From the NCBI RefSeq assembly GCF_000015165.1, contig NC_009485.1:2706001-2770000 (forward strand): a stretch of 64,000 nt of DNA, written 5' to 3'. Below the pieces are notes generated by a model. The model made no database searches, was not told where the DNA came from, and saw nothing but the letters and a program-made list of their open reading frames with translations. This document shows, piece after piece, positions 1 through 9,561 of this stretch. This DNA comes from Bradyrhizobium sp. BTAi1 (GTDB lineage Bacteria; Pseudomonadota; Alphaproteobacteria; Rhizobiales; Xanthobacteraceae). How positions within the stretch are numbered: position 1 is the first letter of the stretch; each line of letters starts with the position of its first letter. A program made the translations under genes and the position numbers.

Positions 1-1377
1 ATGGTCATCAGCCGCAAGCCGGCACTGCTGCGCACCGCCGAGACCTGGATCAAGCGGCTGGATGCCGGCAACACGCTCCGCAACAGCGTTCATGTCTACC
101 GCGTCAAATACGGCGAAGCGCGGCAGATGGCGCGGGTGTTGAACGAGATGTTCACGGGAAATTCGGCCAGCGCCGACGCGTCGTCGACGGATCTCGCCCC
201 GGGATCGGGCGCCGCATCGAGTTCGAGCAGCGAGCGGCTGTCGGCCGCGGGGACGGCGTCGACAGGCAGTCTCTCGGGTCAGCAGCCCGGCAACAACGGT
301 CTGGTCGCCAATCGTGGCTTCGGAGGTGCGCCGCCGGCGACCCAGACGAGCCTCGATTCGGCCCCGGAGTCGCGCGCGTCCGCCGGCGGCAGCAAGCCGC
401 TGATGGACGGCGTGCGCATCACGCCCGACGTGGTCAACAACACGCTGCTGATCTATGCCGACCGTGAGAACTACCGCATCATCGAAGCTACCTTGCGACA
501 GTGCGACCGGCCGCAGCTGCAGGTCGCGATTGATGCCACCATCGCCGAAGTGACGCTCAACGACAATCTGAACTACGGCGTGCAGGCCTATCTGACCAGC
601 AAGAATCTTGGCCTGCGGCCAGATCAAGGCTCACTCCTCAACACCACCTCGACATCGGCGCCGGCGACGGTCGCCTCGGCCGCCGGGACGATCACCAACG
701 CCTTCTTGAACCGTGCCTTTCCGGGCTTCAATTTCCTGATCGGGTCGGAATCGCAGCCGAGCGCCATCCTGAGCGCGTTGCACACGGTCACCGACGTCAA
801 GGTGCTGTCCAATCCTTCGCTGGTGGTGATCGACAATCAAGCGGCGACATTGCAGGTCGGCGACCAGGTGCCGGTGTCGACCGGCAGCGCGACGGTGCTG
901 ACGACCAACAACACGGTCGTGAATACGATCGACTATCGCAATACCGGGATCATCCTGCGGGTGGCGCCGCGCGTCAACGAGAACGGCAATGTGCGGCTGG
1001 AGATCGAGCAGGAGATCAGCAACGTCTCGCCGCAGACCGCGAACAGCCTCACGCCGACGGTGGCGCAGCGCAAGGTCAAGAGCGCGGTCGCGGTCGCCAG
1101 CGGTCAGACCGTGCTGCTGGCTGGCCTCATCAGCGAGACCCATCAGGGTACGCGCAACGGTGTGCCCGGCGTCGACCAGATCCCGGTGCTGGGCGATCTG
1201 TTCAGCAACAACGATCGCACCCGCGGGCGGACCGAGCTGATCATCTTCATCCGCCCCCAGATCATCCGCGACGGCACCGATGCGCATTACGTCGCCGAGG
1301 AGCTGCGCTCCAAGCTGCGTGGCACGATCAGGCCGGTGTCGACGAGCGCCCTTCAGCCGCCGCGGGCCGGCCGATGA
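1..1377 (+). CDS. gspD: Type II secretion secretin GspD, 3' part (5' end outside window)
   Basis: Outer-membrane secretin that forms the exit channel of the type II secretion system. The visible 458 residues begin inside a periplasmic N-domain, have a Ser/Gly-rich linker around residues 55-130, a further N-domain (about 135-190) and the beta-barrel secretin domain. Secretin hallmarks near the end are VLLAGLISE and QIPVLGDLF followed by TELIIFIRPQII. Full-length GspD is usually 650-750 residues, so the ATG at base 1 is probably internal. The stop overlaps the start of the next gene, and gspE-N follow. Identity is very secure; the true start cannot be seen. Confidence 0.93.
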   Translation: MVISRKPALLRTAETWIKRLDAGNTLRNSVHVYRVKYGEARQMARVLNEMFTGNSASADASSTDLAPGSGAASSSSSERLSAAGTASTGSLSGQQPGNNGLVANRGFGGAPPATQTSLDSAPESRASAGGSKPLMDGVRITPDVVNNTLLIYADRENYRIIEATLRQCDRPQLQVAIDATIAEVTLNDNLNYGVQAYLTSKNLGLRPDQGSLLNTTSTSAPATVASAAGTITNAFLNRAFPGFNFLIGSESQPSAILSALHTVTDVKVLSNPSLVVIDNQAATLQVGDQVPVSTGSATVLTTNNTVVNTIDYRNTGIILRVAPRVNENGNVRLEIEQEISNVSPQTANSLTPTVAQRKVKSAVAVASGQTVLLAGLISETHQGTRNGVPGVDQIPVLGDLFSNNDRTRGRTELIIFIRPQIIRDGTDAHYVAEELRSKLRGTIRPVSTSALQPPRAGR

Positions 1378-1901
1378 GGCGGGTGTCGACTATCGCGCTC
1401 GCCGCGCTGGCGCTGACCCTCGGACTTGCGGTGGCCGACGCCCGACCACGCGGAGACGGATGGGCGGCCTTCGCCCGCGGCGATTACGTCAGGGCCGGCG
1501 CGCTGCTGGCGCCGATGGCGCAGCGTGGGCACCCGCGCGCGATGACCGCGCTCGGCTACATGTATGAGAACGGCCTTGGCGTTCCGCAATCGTACGATGC
1601 CGCAGCCGAACTGTACACAGGAGCCGCCGAAGGCGGTGATCCGGCGGCCCAGCATCTGCTCGGTCTGAGCTACGACAAGGGCCATGGCGTAAGCCAGGAT
1701 CACGTGCTGGCCTACAAATGGTTGAGTCTGGCAGCCGCCGCGGCACCCGTTCGGCTCCGCGAGCCATACCTGCGACTCCGCAATGCAGTCGCCATCAAGA
1801 TGTCGTTCGAGCAGGTGATCGAAGGGCAGCGTCTGGCGATGGAATGGCATCAGGGACGGTCAGGTCGAACCGGACTGGCCGCGTCGGCACCAGGTTTGTA
1901 G
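1374..1901 (+). CDS. Exported Sel1-repeat (TPR-like) protein
   Basis: A 175-residue protein with an N-terminal signal peptide (RRVSTIALAALALTLGLAVADA) followed by two clear Sel1 repeats, for example HPRAMTALGYMYENGLGV and DPAAQHLLGLSYDKGHGV. Sel1 repeats make alpha-solenoid protein-interaction surfaces. Its ATG overlaps the gspD stop by 4 bases, so it is probably translationally coupled to the secretin. It is not one of the canonical Gsp subunits. An accessory or pilotin-like role in secretin assembly is possible but is only inferred from position. Confidence 0.75.
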   Translation: MRRVSTIALAALALTLGLAVADARPRGDGWAAFARGDYVRAGALLAPMAQRGHPRAMTALGYMYENGLGVPQSYDAAAELYTGAAEGGDPAAQHLLGLSYDKGHGVSQDHVLAYKWLSLAAAAAPVRLREPYLRLRNAVAIKMSFEQVIEGQRLAMEWHQGRSGRTGLAASAPGL

Positions 1902-2000
1902 TTGTTCTAATCAGCTGATCTCATAAGCGTCATCTTTGACGCGGAGAACGAGGCATTCGCCAAACGGCCCTCCGCAATGAGGTGATCGACAGGATCTGTC

Positions 2001-3689
2001 ATGGGACGCGCCATGAGCTCGACTCCTCCTCCTGGATTTGCCGACGCCGTGCAAGGCGGCCATGCTCCGGTCCGATCCTTCGTGGGATCGGCAGCCGGAG
2101 CAGCGCCTGAACGGGGTGGGATGAGATCAACTGAGGTGACCGATCCTGCATCTCCAGGATTTGTCGACGAGATTGCGCGGCAGCTGGGATTGCCGCGCAT
2201 CGCGCTGGCCGAGCTGTTGGCTGCGAAGCCGCTGGCGGAGCAGTTTTCACGGCGCTTTCTGCGCGAGACGATGGTCTTCCCGTTCCAATCCGCCGATCAC
2301 AGGCCGTGTCTTGCCGTCGCGGATCCTCGCGACACTGCGACAGCGCGCGCGGCTGAACTGGTCTTCGGCGGCCCGATCGAGCTGGTGGTCGCCTCCGCCG
2401 AGGACATCGCGACAGCGCTCAATCGGCTGGCCGGCGATGATGAGGTCCCGGCTCGCACTGAGGCGGCGCAGCCGCAGCTGCGCGAAGACGACATCGAGAG
2501 CCTGCGCGACCTGGCCACCGGAGCTCCGGTGGTGCGGGCCGTCAACGACCTGTTCGAACAGGCGGTCGAGCTGCGCGCCAGCGATATCCATGTCGAGGCG
2601 ATGCGCAGCGGTCTGTCGGTCCGGATGCGTGTCGACGGCTTGCTGAAGCCGGTTCCTGCGCCGTCGGGTGTGCTGCCCCAGGCGGTGATCTCGCGCATCA
2701 AGATTGTCGCCGGGCTGAACATCGCCGAACGGCGGCTGCCTCAGGACGGTGCCGCGCGGCTGCGCATCGGCCGTCTCGAGCTCGATGTGCGCGTCGCCGT
2801 GATGCCGACGCAGCATGGCGAGTCCGCCGTGATCCGGCTGCTGCCGAAGGAACGTGGGCTGCTGTCGGTCGAAAAGCTCGGCTTCGCCTCGCACGACGAT
2901 CAAGCGCTCCGCCGCCTGCTGGCGCTGCCGCACGGCATGATCGTGATCTGCGGCCCGACGGGCAGCGGCAAGACCACGACGCTTGCGACCGCGTTGTCGA
3001 TGCTCAACGAGCCGACGCGGAAGATCCTCACCATCGAGGATCCTGTTGAATACGAGATCCCGGGCATCAACCAGTCGCAGGTCAAGCCGGCCATCGGGTT
3101 GACCTTTGCCTCCGCGCTGCGGTCGTTCGTGCGGCAGGACCCGGACGTCATCATGGTCGGCGAGGTGCGCGACGGCGAGACCGCCCACGTGGCCGTTCAT
3201 GCCGCGTTGACCGGCCATCTGGTGCTGACGACGCTGCATACCGAGAATGCCGCGGCGGCCGTGCCGCGGCTGCTCGATCTCGGCGTCGAGGATTTCCTGC
3301 TGCGCTCGACGCTGCGGGCCGTCATCGCGCAGCGGCTGGTCCGCAGACTCTGCGTGCGCTGCCGTGCGAAGCGGAGGCTGAGCGCCGAGAATCTCTGTGC
3401 GGATCCACGCTATGCCGCCCTCGGCTTCGAGGTCGGCGAGACCGTGTATGAGCCCGCAGGATGCGACAGCTGCGGCGGCTCCGGTTATCGCGGCCGGCTC
3501 GGCATCTTCGAAGTGCTCGAGCTCAACCCGGAGATCCGATCGCTGATCCAGGGGACGACCGATGCCGGCGTGATCGACCGTGCCGCCGTTCGTCAGGGCA
3601 TGACGACGATGCTCGATGACGGGATCGCAAAGTGCCGGGCCGGCGTGACGTCGGTCGCGGAGATCTTGCGCGTGACAACGTTACGGTGA
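2001..3689 (+). CDS. gspE: Type II secretion ATPase GspE
   Basis: Cytoplasmic hexameric ATPase that powers pseudopilus assembly. It has an N-terminal GspE domain, a Walker A loop GPTGSGKTTT at residues 318-327, the family sequence LVLTTLHTENAAAAVPRL, and a zinc-binding CxxC pair (C451/C454 and C488/C491). Length (562) is normal for the family. The start is uncertain: ATG codons at 2001, 2013 and 2121 are all in frame, and family-like sequence (FVDEIARQLGLP) begins only after the third. About 100 bases separate it from the Sel1 gene, so a second promoter could lie there. Confidence 0.95.
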   Translation: MGRAMSSTPPPGFADAVQGGHAPVRSFVGSAAGAAPERGGMRSTEVTDPASPGFVDEIARQLGLPRIALAELLAAKPLAEQFSRRFLRETMVFPFQSADHRPCLAVADPRDTATARAAELVFGGPIELVVASAEDIATALNRLAGDDEVPARTEAAQPQLREDDIESLRDLATGAPVVRAVNDLFEQAVELRASDIHVEAMRSGLSVRMRVDGLLKPVPAPSGVLPQAVISRIKIVAGLNIAERRLPQDGAARLRIGRLELDVRVAVMPTQHGESAVIRLLPKERGLLSVEKLGFASHDDQALRRLLALPHGMIVICGPTGSGKTTTLATALSMLNEPTRKILTIEDPVEYEIPGINQSQVKPAIGLTFASALRSFVRQDPDVIMVGEVRDGETAHVAVHAALTGHLVLTTLHTENAAAAVPRLLDLGVEDFLLRSTLRAVIAQRLVRRLCVRCRAKRRLSAENLCADPRYAALGFEVGETVYEPAGCDSCGGSGYRGRLGIFEVLELNPEIRSLIQGTTDAGVIDRAAVRQGMTTMLDDGIAKCRAGVTSVAEILRVTTLR

Positions 3690-3693
3690 GCCG

Positions 3694-4908
3694 GTGAGCA
3701 GGTTCCGCTATCGCGCACTGACCGAGAACGGTGATGTCGTGCATGGCACGATCTCGGCGGCGACAGCCAAGGATGTGATCGATCGCATCGAGTATCTGCG
3801 GCTGCTCCCGATCGAGACGGTGGAGGAGAAGACCGCGAGCCCTGTCACCCGCGATATGCTGGCTTGGTTCGGCGGTCCGACCCAGGCCGATGTCACGACG
3901 TTCACGCGCGACCTGGCGCTGCTGCTGAAGGCCGGTGCGCGGCTTGAGGACTCCCTCGAATTGCTGGCCGGCGACGCCGACATCGGGCGGCTGCGTCCGA
4001 TCGTCAACCGTCTGCGATCGAGCATTCTTGCCGGAGAAAGTCTTGCCGACGCGCTGGCGCATCATCCGTTACAGTTTCCCGCAATGTACCTGGCGCTGGT
4101 GCGGGTCGGCGAAGCCTCGGGAAGTCTCGATCACGTGCTCGAGGTCCTCGGCGCAGAGCGGGCGCGCGCGGACGCAATGCGGCGCAAGCTCAGCGATGCG
4201 ATGCAGTACCCGCTGTTCGTGCTGGCCGCCGCCGCGCTGGTGATGCTGTTCTTCTTCCTGGTCGTGCTGCCCCAGTTCTCGGCCGTGCTGCGCGATTTCG
4301 GTGCCAAGACTGACACGACCATTACGACGTTTCTCGACATCTCCGATTTCGTGCGCGGCCATGGCGCCGCGCTTGCATCGGCGGCGGCCGCGATTGTCGC
4401 TGCGGGTGGTCTGCTGTTCGGCCGGGCCGGTGTCCGTGCCGCCCTGATCGCACAGCTCTGCCGCTTGCCGGGCCTCGCGAAAGTATTCGGGTCGTATCGT
4501 ACGAGCGTGTTCTGCCGCAATCTGGCGATCCTGCTCGGCAGCGGCCTGACCTTGACCGCGACCTTGCGTATCCTGGTCGACATCATGTCGGCCATCGGCA
4601 ATGGCGCGGAATGGGGCGCCGCGGCCGACCGCGTGCGTCACGGCGGCAAGCTGTCGGAGGCGCTGGCGGCGACGAGCATCCTGCCGGCCATGGCGACGCG
4701 GATGATCCGGATCGGTGAGGAGACCGGGCAGGTGCCGGTCCTGGCTGGCCGCATCGCCGAATTCTATGAGGCGAAGCTGCAGCGCAGCCTCGATCGCATC
4801 GTTGGCATTGTCGGTCCTGCGGCCATCATTCTCATCAGCACCGTCGTGGGTGGCCTCATCGTGTCGGTGATGTCCGCGCTGCTGTCGGTCACCCAACTCG
4901 TGGGCTAA
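3694..4908 (+). CDS. gspF: Type II secretion inner-membrane protein GspF
   Basis: Polytopic platform protein that couples the GspE ATPase to pseudopilin extrusion. The 404 residues have the GspF duplication: two cytoplasmic helical domains (about 65-190 and 270-390), each followed by hydrophobic segments near 170-195, 220-245 and 370-400. The N-terminus (RYRALTENGDVVHGTI) matches the family pattern. It starts with GTG at 3694, 4 bases after the gspE stop, as expected for a coupled operon gene. Confidence 0.95.
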   Translation: MSRFRYRALTENGDVVHGTISAATAKDVIDRIEYLRLLPIETVEEKTASPVTRDMLAWFGGPTQADVTTFTRDLALLLKAGARLEDSLELLAGDADIGRLRPIVNRLRSSILAGESLADALAHHPLQFPAMYLALVRVGEASGSLDHVLEVLGAERARADAMRRKLSDAMQYPLFVLAAAALVMLFFFLVVLPQFSAVLRDFGAKTDTTITTFLDISDFVRGHGAALASAAAAIVAAGGLLFGRAGVRAALIAQLCRLPGLAKVFGSYRTSVFCRNLAILLGSGLTLTATLRILVDIMSAIGNGAEWGAAADRVRHGGKLSEALAATSILPAMATRMIRIGEETGQVPVLAGRIAEFYEAKLQRSLDRIVGIVGPAAIILISTVVGGLIVSVMSALLSVTQLVG

Positions 4909-4913
4909 CAGGA

Positions 4914-5405
4914 ATGGACCTTGAGATGAAGCACCCCGAGATCAACAGGACGCCCCGGCCGGCCGGGGCTGCGCGTCACGAGGATCAGCGCGGCTTCACG
5001 CTGGTCGAGATGCTGGTCGTCATCGCCATCATCGGAATGATCATGGGGCTGATCGGTCCGCGCGTGCTGTCATCGCTGAACGAATCCCGGGTCAAGACCG
5101 CGCGGATTCAGATCCAGAGTTTTTCGAGCGCGCTCGACCTGTTCTATCTCGACACCGGCCGCTATCCGACCACGTCGGAAGGTCTCGCCGCTTTGGTGCG
5201 GCCGGTCGCGACGATTCCGGGCTGGGCCGGGCCGTATCTCAAAGGCGGCAATGTCCCGAGCGATCCCTGGAGCCACGCCTACGTCTATCGCTCGCCCGGA
5301 CAGCAGGTGCCGTACGAGATCCTGTCCTATGGGGCGGACGGGCAGGAGGGGGGCACGGATCTCGCCGCCGACATCTCCTCCTCGACCCCTGTGGGTGTGA
5401 GATAG
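4914..5405 (+). CDS. gspG: Major pseudopilin GspG
   Basis: Main subunit of the periplasmic pseudopilus. A prepilin leader is followed by the GspO cleavage site G27/F28 (RGFTLVEMLVVIAIIG) with the conserved Glu at +5 (E32) and a hydrophobic helix. The C-terminal GspG fold is recognisable from TGRYPTTSEGLAALV, the GGNVPSDPWSHAYVY region and SYGADGQEGG, which includes the calcium-loop region. Length 163 is slightly longer than average because of the long leader. An in-frame ATG at 4926 is an alternative start. Confidence 0.95.
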   Translation: MDLEMKHPEINRTPRPAGAARHEDQRGFTLVEMLVVIAIIGMIMGLIGPRVLSSLNESRVKTARIQIQSFSSALDLFYLDTGRYPTTSEGLAALVRPVATIPGWAGPYLKGGNVPSDPWSHAYVYRSPGQQVPYEILSYGADGQEGGTDLAADISSSTPVGVR

Positions 5406-5406
5406 C

Positions 5407-5880
5407 ATGGTCGGCCGCCACGGCCGCGAGGCCGGCTTCACCCTGATCGAGGTGGTTTGCGTGCTCGCGATCGTCGCGCTGCTGGCGGCCGTGCTGCTGC
5501 CTGCGGTCTCCGGGCGAACCTCGCGGCCGCGTCTGGAAGCCTATGCGATCGAGGTCGCCGCGTTGCTGAAGGCCGACCGCAACGCCGCCATCCGGCGCGG
5601 CGGCGAGGTCACGACGCGGATCGATGCGCAGGCGCGCACGATCCGCTCCGGCACCAACGGACAGGTGGTGCGCCTGCCTGACGACGTGCGGTTCGAGACC
5701 GTGCTGCCGCGCAGTTGCGACGACCAGCCCGCGCGCCAGACCATCAGCTTCTTCGGCTCAGGCATGTCTTGTGGTGGTGTGATCACGCTCACGCATAACA
5801 ATGCCGGCTACGACATTCGCGTCAACTGGCTGACGGGGAGGATCGACGTTGCATCGCATGCTGACCTTGCCAAGCGATAA
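5407..5880 (+). CDS. gspH: Minor pseudopilin GspH
   Basis: A 157-residue type IV pilin-like protein. The prepilin site is G10/F11 (AGFTLIEVVCVLAIV) with Glu at +5 (E15). The position directly after gspG and before gspI, plus the GspH-like body (RNAAIRRGGEVTTRID), support GspH over other minor pseudopilins. It starts 1 base after the gspG stop and its 3' end overlaps gspI by about 30 bases. Confidence 0.87.
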   Translation: MVGRHGREAGFTLIEVVCVLAIVALLAAVLLPAVSGRTSRPRLEAYAIEVAALLKADRNAAIRRGGEVTTRIDAQARTIRSGTNGQVVRLPDDVRFETVLPRSCDDQPARQTISFFGSGMSCGGVITLTHNNAGYDIRVNWLTGRIDVASHADLAKR

Positions 5881-6265
5881 AGCGAGTGCGGGATTTACCC
5901 TGCTTGAGACGCTGGTCGCGCTCGCGATCGTGGCGGTGTCGCTGGTCGCCATCGCTGCCCTGATGGGGTCTTCGGCGCGTGGCAGCCGCAAGCTGGAGCA
6001 GCATGTCGCGCTGGTGCAGGCCGGCTACAACGCGCTGTGGCTGGCTTTTCCGTCGCGTTTGCCGCCGCCATCCCGGGCGCAGTCCGGGGAGACGATGGCG
6101 CATGCCTGGCGCGCGCAAATGCAGCCCTTCGCGGTCGATCTCGGCGGGGCCGACAATGCGTCCGTCTGGCTGCCGCAGAAGATCCTGGTCCAGGTGCGAT
6201 CGCCATCAGGCGCCACTATGGAGCTCGAGACGATCCGGCTGTTCCGAAGGCAGGCCGAGCGATGA
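5849..6265 (+). CDS. gspI: Minor pseudopilin GspI
   Basis: A 138-residue pseudopilin with cleavage site G15/F16 (AGFTLLETLVALAIVAVSLV) and Glu at +5 (E20). It is part of the GspI-J-K tip complex by gene order. An alternative ATG at 5858 would shorten the leader by three residues. The start lies inside gspH, and the stop overlaps the gspJ start by 4 bases. Confidence 0.87.
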   Translation: MHRMLTLPSDKASAGFTLLETLVALAIVAVSLVAIAALMGSSARGSRKLEQHVALVQAGYNALWLAFPSRLPPPSRAQSGETMAHAWRAQMQPFAVDLGGADNASVWLPQKILVQVRSPSGATMELETIRLFRRQAER

Positions 6266-6966
6266 CCAGCAGAGCGGACCATCCACAAGCGGGTTTCACG
6301 CTGATCGAAGCTCTCGCGGCGATGGCGCTGATGGGGCTGCTCGTGTCGGCGCTGGCCGCGATCGCGTCACACTGGTTGCCGAACTGGAATCGTGGGCTCA
6401 ATCGCATCCAGCGCAGCGAGTCCGTGAGCGTCGCACTCGACCGCATCAGCGCCGACATCGCTGCGTCTGAATTCATCAGGCCCGACGGTCAGACCAGGTC
6501 CGTCCTGTTCGACGGATCCGAGACGTCGGTCACCTTTGTCCGGATCTCGCTCGGACCGAGAGGAGGCCGCGGCCTCGACCTGGTTCGCGTCGCCGAAGCA
6601 GGCGAGGGCGATGGCGCCGTGGTGACGCGAAAGCGTGTAGCATTCGCGCCGGGCCGTTCATCAGACCACGCGTTCGTCGATCCGGTCGTGCTGCTGCAAT
6701 CGCCCTACCGGGTGTCGTTCGCCTATACCGGCGCCGACCGGAGCTGGACGTCGTCGTGGCGCAACGCCGAGACGCTGCCGGTCGCGGTGCGGGTGACGGT
6801 GCGCAACGCAGCCGACCCGACTGCGCCGTCGATCTCGCGCATCGCAGTCATCCATGTTTCGGCACCGGCCGATAGCGTCTGTCGTCCCGCGGACAGCGGT
6901 TGCGAGCGGTCGGCGCTGGCGGCCGGCGCCACCGTCGGGCGCGCCGCCGCGCGAGCGGAGCCATGA
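6262..6966 (+). CDS. gspJ: Minor pseudopilin GspJ
   Basis: A 234-residue pseudopilin with cleavage site G11/F12 (AGFTLIEALAAMALMGLLV) and Glu at +5 (E16). Its larger size and place between gspI and gspK fit the GspJ tip component. The ATG at 6262 overlaps the gspI stop as ATGA. The reading frame is open further upstream, but that part lacks pilin features and is a shadow of gspI. Confidence 0.87.
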   Translation: MTSRADHPQAGFTLIEALAAMALMGLLVSALAAIASHWLPNWNRGLNRIQRSESVSVALDRISADIAASEFIRPDGQTRSVLFDGSETSVTFVRISLGPRGGRGLDLVRVAEAGEGDGAVVTRKRVAFAPGRSSDHAFVDPVVLLQSPYRVSFAYTGADRSWTSSWRNAETLPVAVRVTVRNAADPTAPSISRIAVIHVSAPADSVCRPADSGCERSALAAGATVGRAAARAEP

Positions 6967-7907
6967 TCATGCGCTGGCTGCCAGAGCTCCCGATCACGGA
7001 ACGTGATGATCGCGAAGGCGGCTTCGTCCTGGTGGCGGTGCTGTGGATCCTGATCTCACTGGCCGGACTGGCAGGGGCACTGTCGATGTATCTCGTCAGC
7101 TCGGCCCAGCGGCTGTCGCTCGATGATGCGCGCCTGCGATCGGCCGCTTTGGCTTCGGCAAGCCTGGAGCTTGCCGCCTACAAGCTCTCCCTCACGTCGA
7201 AATCACAACGGCCGTCCGCGGGGGCTTTTTCATTCCGGCTCGATCATGCGCAGGTGTCGGTCGTCTTCCAGTCGGAAGCGTCCCGCCTCGATCTCAATCA
7301 CGCGTCGAAGCAGATGCTGGCCAACCTCTTCGGGGAGCTCGGTGCGTCCTCCGACAAGGCCGGCGCGTATGCCGAGCGGATCATCGGCTGGCGGACCCCG
7401 CTGAGCGAGACCGCTTCGGATGGCGAGCGCGACCTCTACCGGACAGCCGGCGTGGACTACATGCCGCGCAGTGCGCCGTTCGCCAGCAGTGAGGAGCTCC
7501 GGCTGGTGCTCGATCTGCCGCCGGCGCTGGTCGACAAGGCGATGCCCTTCGTGACCGTCTTCAACGGCCGGCGCGAGATCGATGCGCTGGAAGCTGCGCC
7601 CGAAGTGGTGGCCGCGCTGCCAGGGATGACGGAGGATCTGTTGAAGAGCTTCCTCGCGCAGCGCGCTGGCCTGCGCCGTGACGCTCGATCGCTTGCCTCC
7701 GTACTCGGACCGGCCCGGGCCGCGGCGACCTTGGACGTCGGTGATGCGGTCCGGGTGTTGATCACCATCGCCTTCGACGCCGGTCGCCGCTCCGCGGCCG
7801 AGGCCGTGATCCTGCTCGGCGAGGGCGATGATCCGTACCAGATCCTGGCCTGGCGCGACGATGCGGGATATCCCGCCATGCTCAGGCCGTCAGGAAAGGC
7901 GCTGTGA
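6963..7907 (+). CDS. gspK: Pseudopilus tip protein GspK
   Basis: A 314-residue large minor pseudopilin. The prepilin-like site G20/F21 (GGFVLVAVLWILISLAG) lacks the Glu at +5 (Ala instead), which is characteristic of GspK at the pseudopilus tip. The inserted alpha-helical domain is seen in LDLNHASKQMLANLF and later helix-hairpin sequence (AAPEVVAALPGMTEDLL). ATGA overlaps join it to gspJ and gspL. Confidence 0.88.
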   Translation: MIMRWLPELPITERDDREGGFVLVAVLWILISLAGLAGALSMYLVSSAQRLSLDDARLRSAALASASLELAAYKLSLTSKSQRPSAGAFSFRLDHAQVSVVFQSEASRLDLNHASKQMLANLFGELGASSDKAGAYAERIIGWRTPLSETASDGERDLYRTAGVDYMPRSAPFASSEELRLVLDLPPALVDKAMPFVTVFNGRREIDALEAAPEVVAALPGMTEDLLKSFLAQRAGLRRDARSLASVLGPARAAATLDVGDAVRVLITIAFDAGRRSAAEAVILLGEGDDPYQILAWRDDAGYPAMLRPSGKAL

Positions 7908-9010
7908 TGAGGATGGCAACGCGCGTGCGCCATGAACTGGCGGCCTGGATCGGCTCTGTCGCGACGATCACCGTCGCCGTGATCGGCCGGCTCCATCTCA
8001 AGCCACCCGTCCAGTTGATCGAAACCGAGCGGAACGTCTTCGTGTTGCGGATGATCGCGCGACCCGGCCGATCGATCCTGCCGGACTGTCGCGTTCTTCT
8101 CTCGGATGGCGAAAGGAGCGTTCCGGTGCTTTCCACGAGTTGGCAGAATCTGCTGCGCGGCTGCCAGATCGAGATCGTGCTGAGGCCAGACCGCTTCCTG
8201 TGGAAGCCGCTGGATCTTCCCAGGCGGGCCGTCGAGTTTCTCGATGCCATGATCCGCTCGCAGCTCGATCGGCTGACGCCGTGGACAGCGCAAGAGGCGG
8301 TGTTCGGCAGCGCGGCTCCGGTCGAAATATCGGGCGACCGTATCCGGACCATGGTGATCGCCGCGCCAAGAACAAGGTTCGAGCCTCTCATTCGGCTCGC
8401 CGAATCCTGGCGAGCTGGATCGGTCGTCTTGTTTGCTGCGCCCGAGGCCGTCCAGACAGCCGACGCTGGCGAGCTCGGCGCGCGCAGCGCAACGAAGCTG
8501 ACCGAGCAGCATCTGCGCGGGTCGCTTGACGTCGGACGCGTCAGTCGCATGCTGACGGCCGTCCTGACGGTTGCTGCGATCGCGGCGACGCTGTCTCTTG
8601 CGGCGGGGAGCATCGCCGGTGAGAAGCTCGAACAGCAGCAACGGCTGCTGTCGCGCAAGATCTCTGAGCGGCGCGCAGCGCTGCGTCTCGATCTGCAGGG
8701 CACCGACAGCGCCGCGTTGCGCGGTCTCCAGCATCGTAAGCAGGAGACCGCCGCCGACGTGCTGGCGCTGGATGCCCTGTCGCGGGTGCTTCCGGACAAT
8801 ACCTACGTGACCGAGCTGCGGATGGACAAGGACAAGCTGCAGATTGCGGGGACCAGCCAGGATGCGGCTGCGCTGGTCAGGCTGATCGAGCAGTCAGCCC
8901 ACTTCAAGCATGCGACATTCTCGGCGCCGACGACACGTTCGGTCGATGGGACCGGGGAGCGTTTTCGCATCGAGGCCGACATCAAGCCGCATTTTGGACC
9001 TGGCACATGA
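7904..9010 (+). CDS. gspL: Type II secretion assembly protein GspL-like
   Basis: A 368-residue inner-membrane protein. The N-terminal cytoplasmic part resembles the actin-like/PilM-type domain of GspL. One membrane helix near residues 220-240 (VLTVAAIAATLSLAAGSIAG) is followed by a short coiled coil and a PilN-type ferredoxin-like periplasmic domain (LPDNTYVTELRMDKDKLQIAGTS split at about residue 300). In the family this recruits GspE to the membrane. Sequence conservation is low, so the call rests on topology and gene order. Confidence 0.77.
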   Translation: MMRMATRVRHELAAWIGSVATITVAVIGRLHLKPPVQLIETERNVFVLRMIARPGRSILPDCRVLLSDGERSVPVLSTSWQNLLRGCQIEIVLRPDRFLWKPLDLPRRAVEFLDAMIRSQLDRLTPWTAQEAVFGSAAPVEISGDRIRTMVIAAPRTRFEPLIRLAESWRAGSVVLFAAPEAVQTADAGELGARSATKLTEQHLRGSLDVGRVSRMLTAVLTVAAIAATLSLAAGSIAGEKLEQQQRLLSRKISERRAALRLDLQGTDSAALRGLQHRKQETAADVLALDALSRVLPDNTYVTELRMDKDKLQIAGTSQDAAALVRLIEQSAHFKHATFSAPTTRSVDGTGERFRIEADIKPHFGPGT

Positions 9011-9561
9011 GCAGCGCGAAACTCTTGACGAGCACTCCTGCACCACCTTCAGTCGCCGCCCTGGTCTATGCCGGCCTATTGCTTGTGTTGATCGCCGCGA
9101 CGACGCTACCCATCAAGAGCGTGCTCGATCAGTGGGACGAGGTGGCCGCGCTGACCGGGACACTTCGGCTGCTGGACGCCCACAGCATGGTGCCGGCGCA
9201 TCAGGATGGGGAGGGGGTTATTCGTAAAGGATCCGCCTTCCTCGAAGGCCCCACCGTCACGGTGGCCGGCGCTGTTCTGCTGCAACGCCTGGGTGACGTG
9301 GTCACTCGTCACAGCGGCAGCATGTCGTCGTCGCAGCTCGACGTTCAAGGTCCTCGCGCCAATGACGGTCATATCAGCGTCACCGCGAATCTCGAAGTTG
9401 CCGAGGTCGCCCTGCAATCCGTGCTTTACGAGCTGGAGGCTGGAATGCCATATCTGTTCGTCGACGAGCTGGTGGTTGAAGGCAATTCGTCCTTGGCGAC
9501 ATCCGGCGGCAAACTACGCGTCACGATCACGGTGTCCGGACAATGGCAGGGCCCGCAATGA
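9007..9561 (+). CDS. gspM: Type II secretion protein GspM (subtype b-like)
   Basis: A 184-residue bitopic protein with a single N-terminal membrane helix (VAALVYAGLLLVLIAATTLP) and a periplasmic ferredoxin-like domain, matching the small GspM partner of GspL. The residues FLEGPTVTVAGAVLLQRL and LQSVLYELEAGMPYLFVDEL resemble the GspM subtype b family. It overlaps gspL and gspN by 4 bases on each side. Confidence 0.7.
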   Translation: MSSAKLLTSTPAPPSVAALVYAGLLLVLIAATTLPIKSVLDQWDEVAALTGTLRLLDAHSMVPAHQDGEGVIRKGSAFLEGPTVTVAGAVLLQRLGDVVTRHSGSMSSSQLDVQGPRANDGHISVTANLEVAEVALQSVLYELEAGMPYLFVDELVVEGNSSLATSGGKLRVTITVSGQWQGPQ

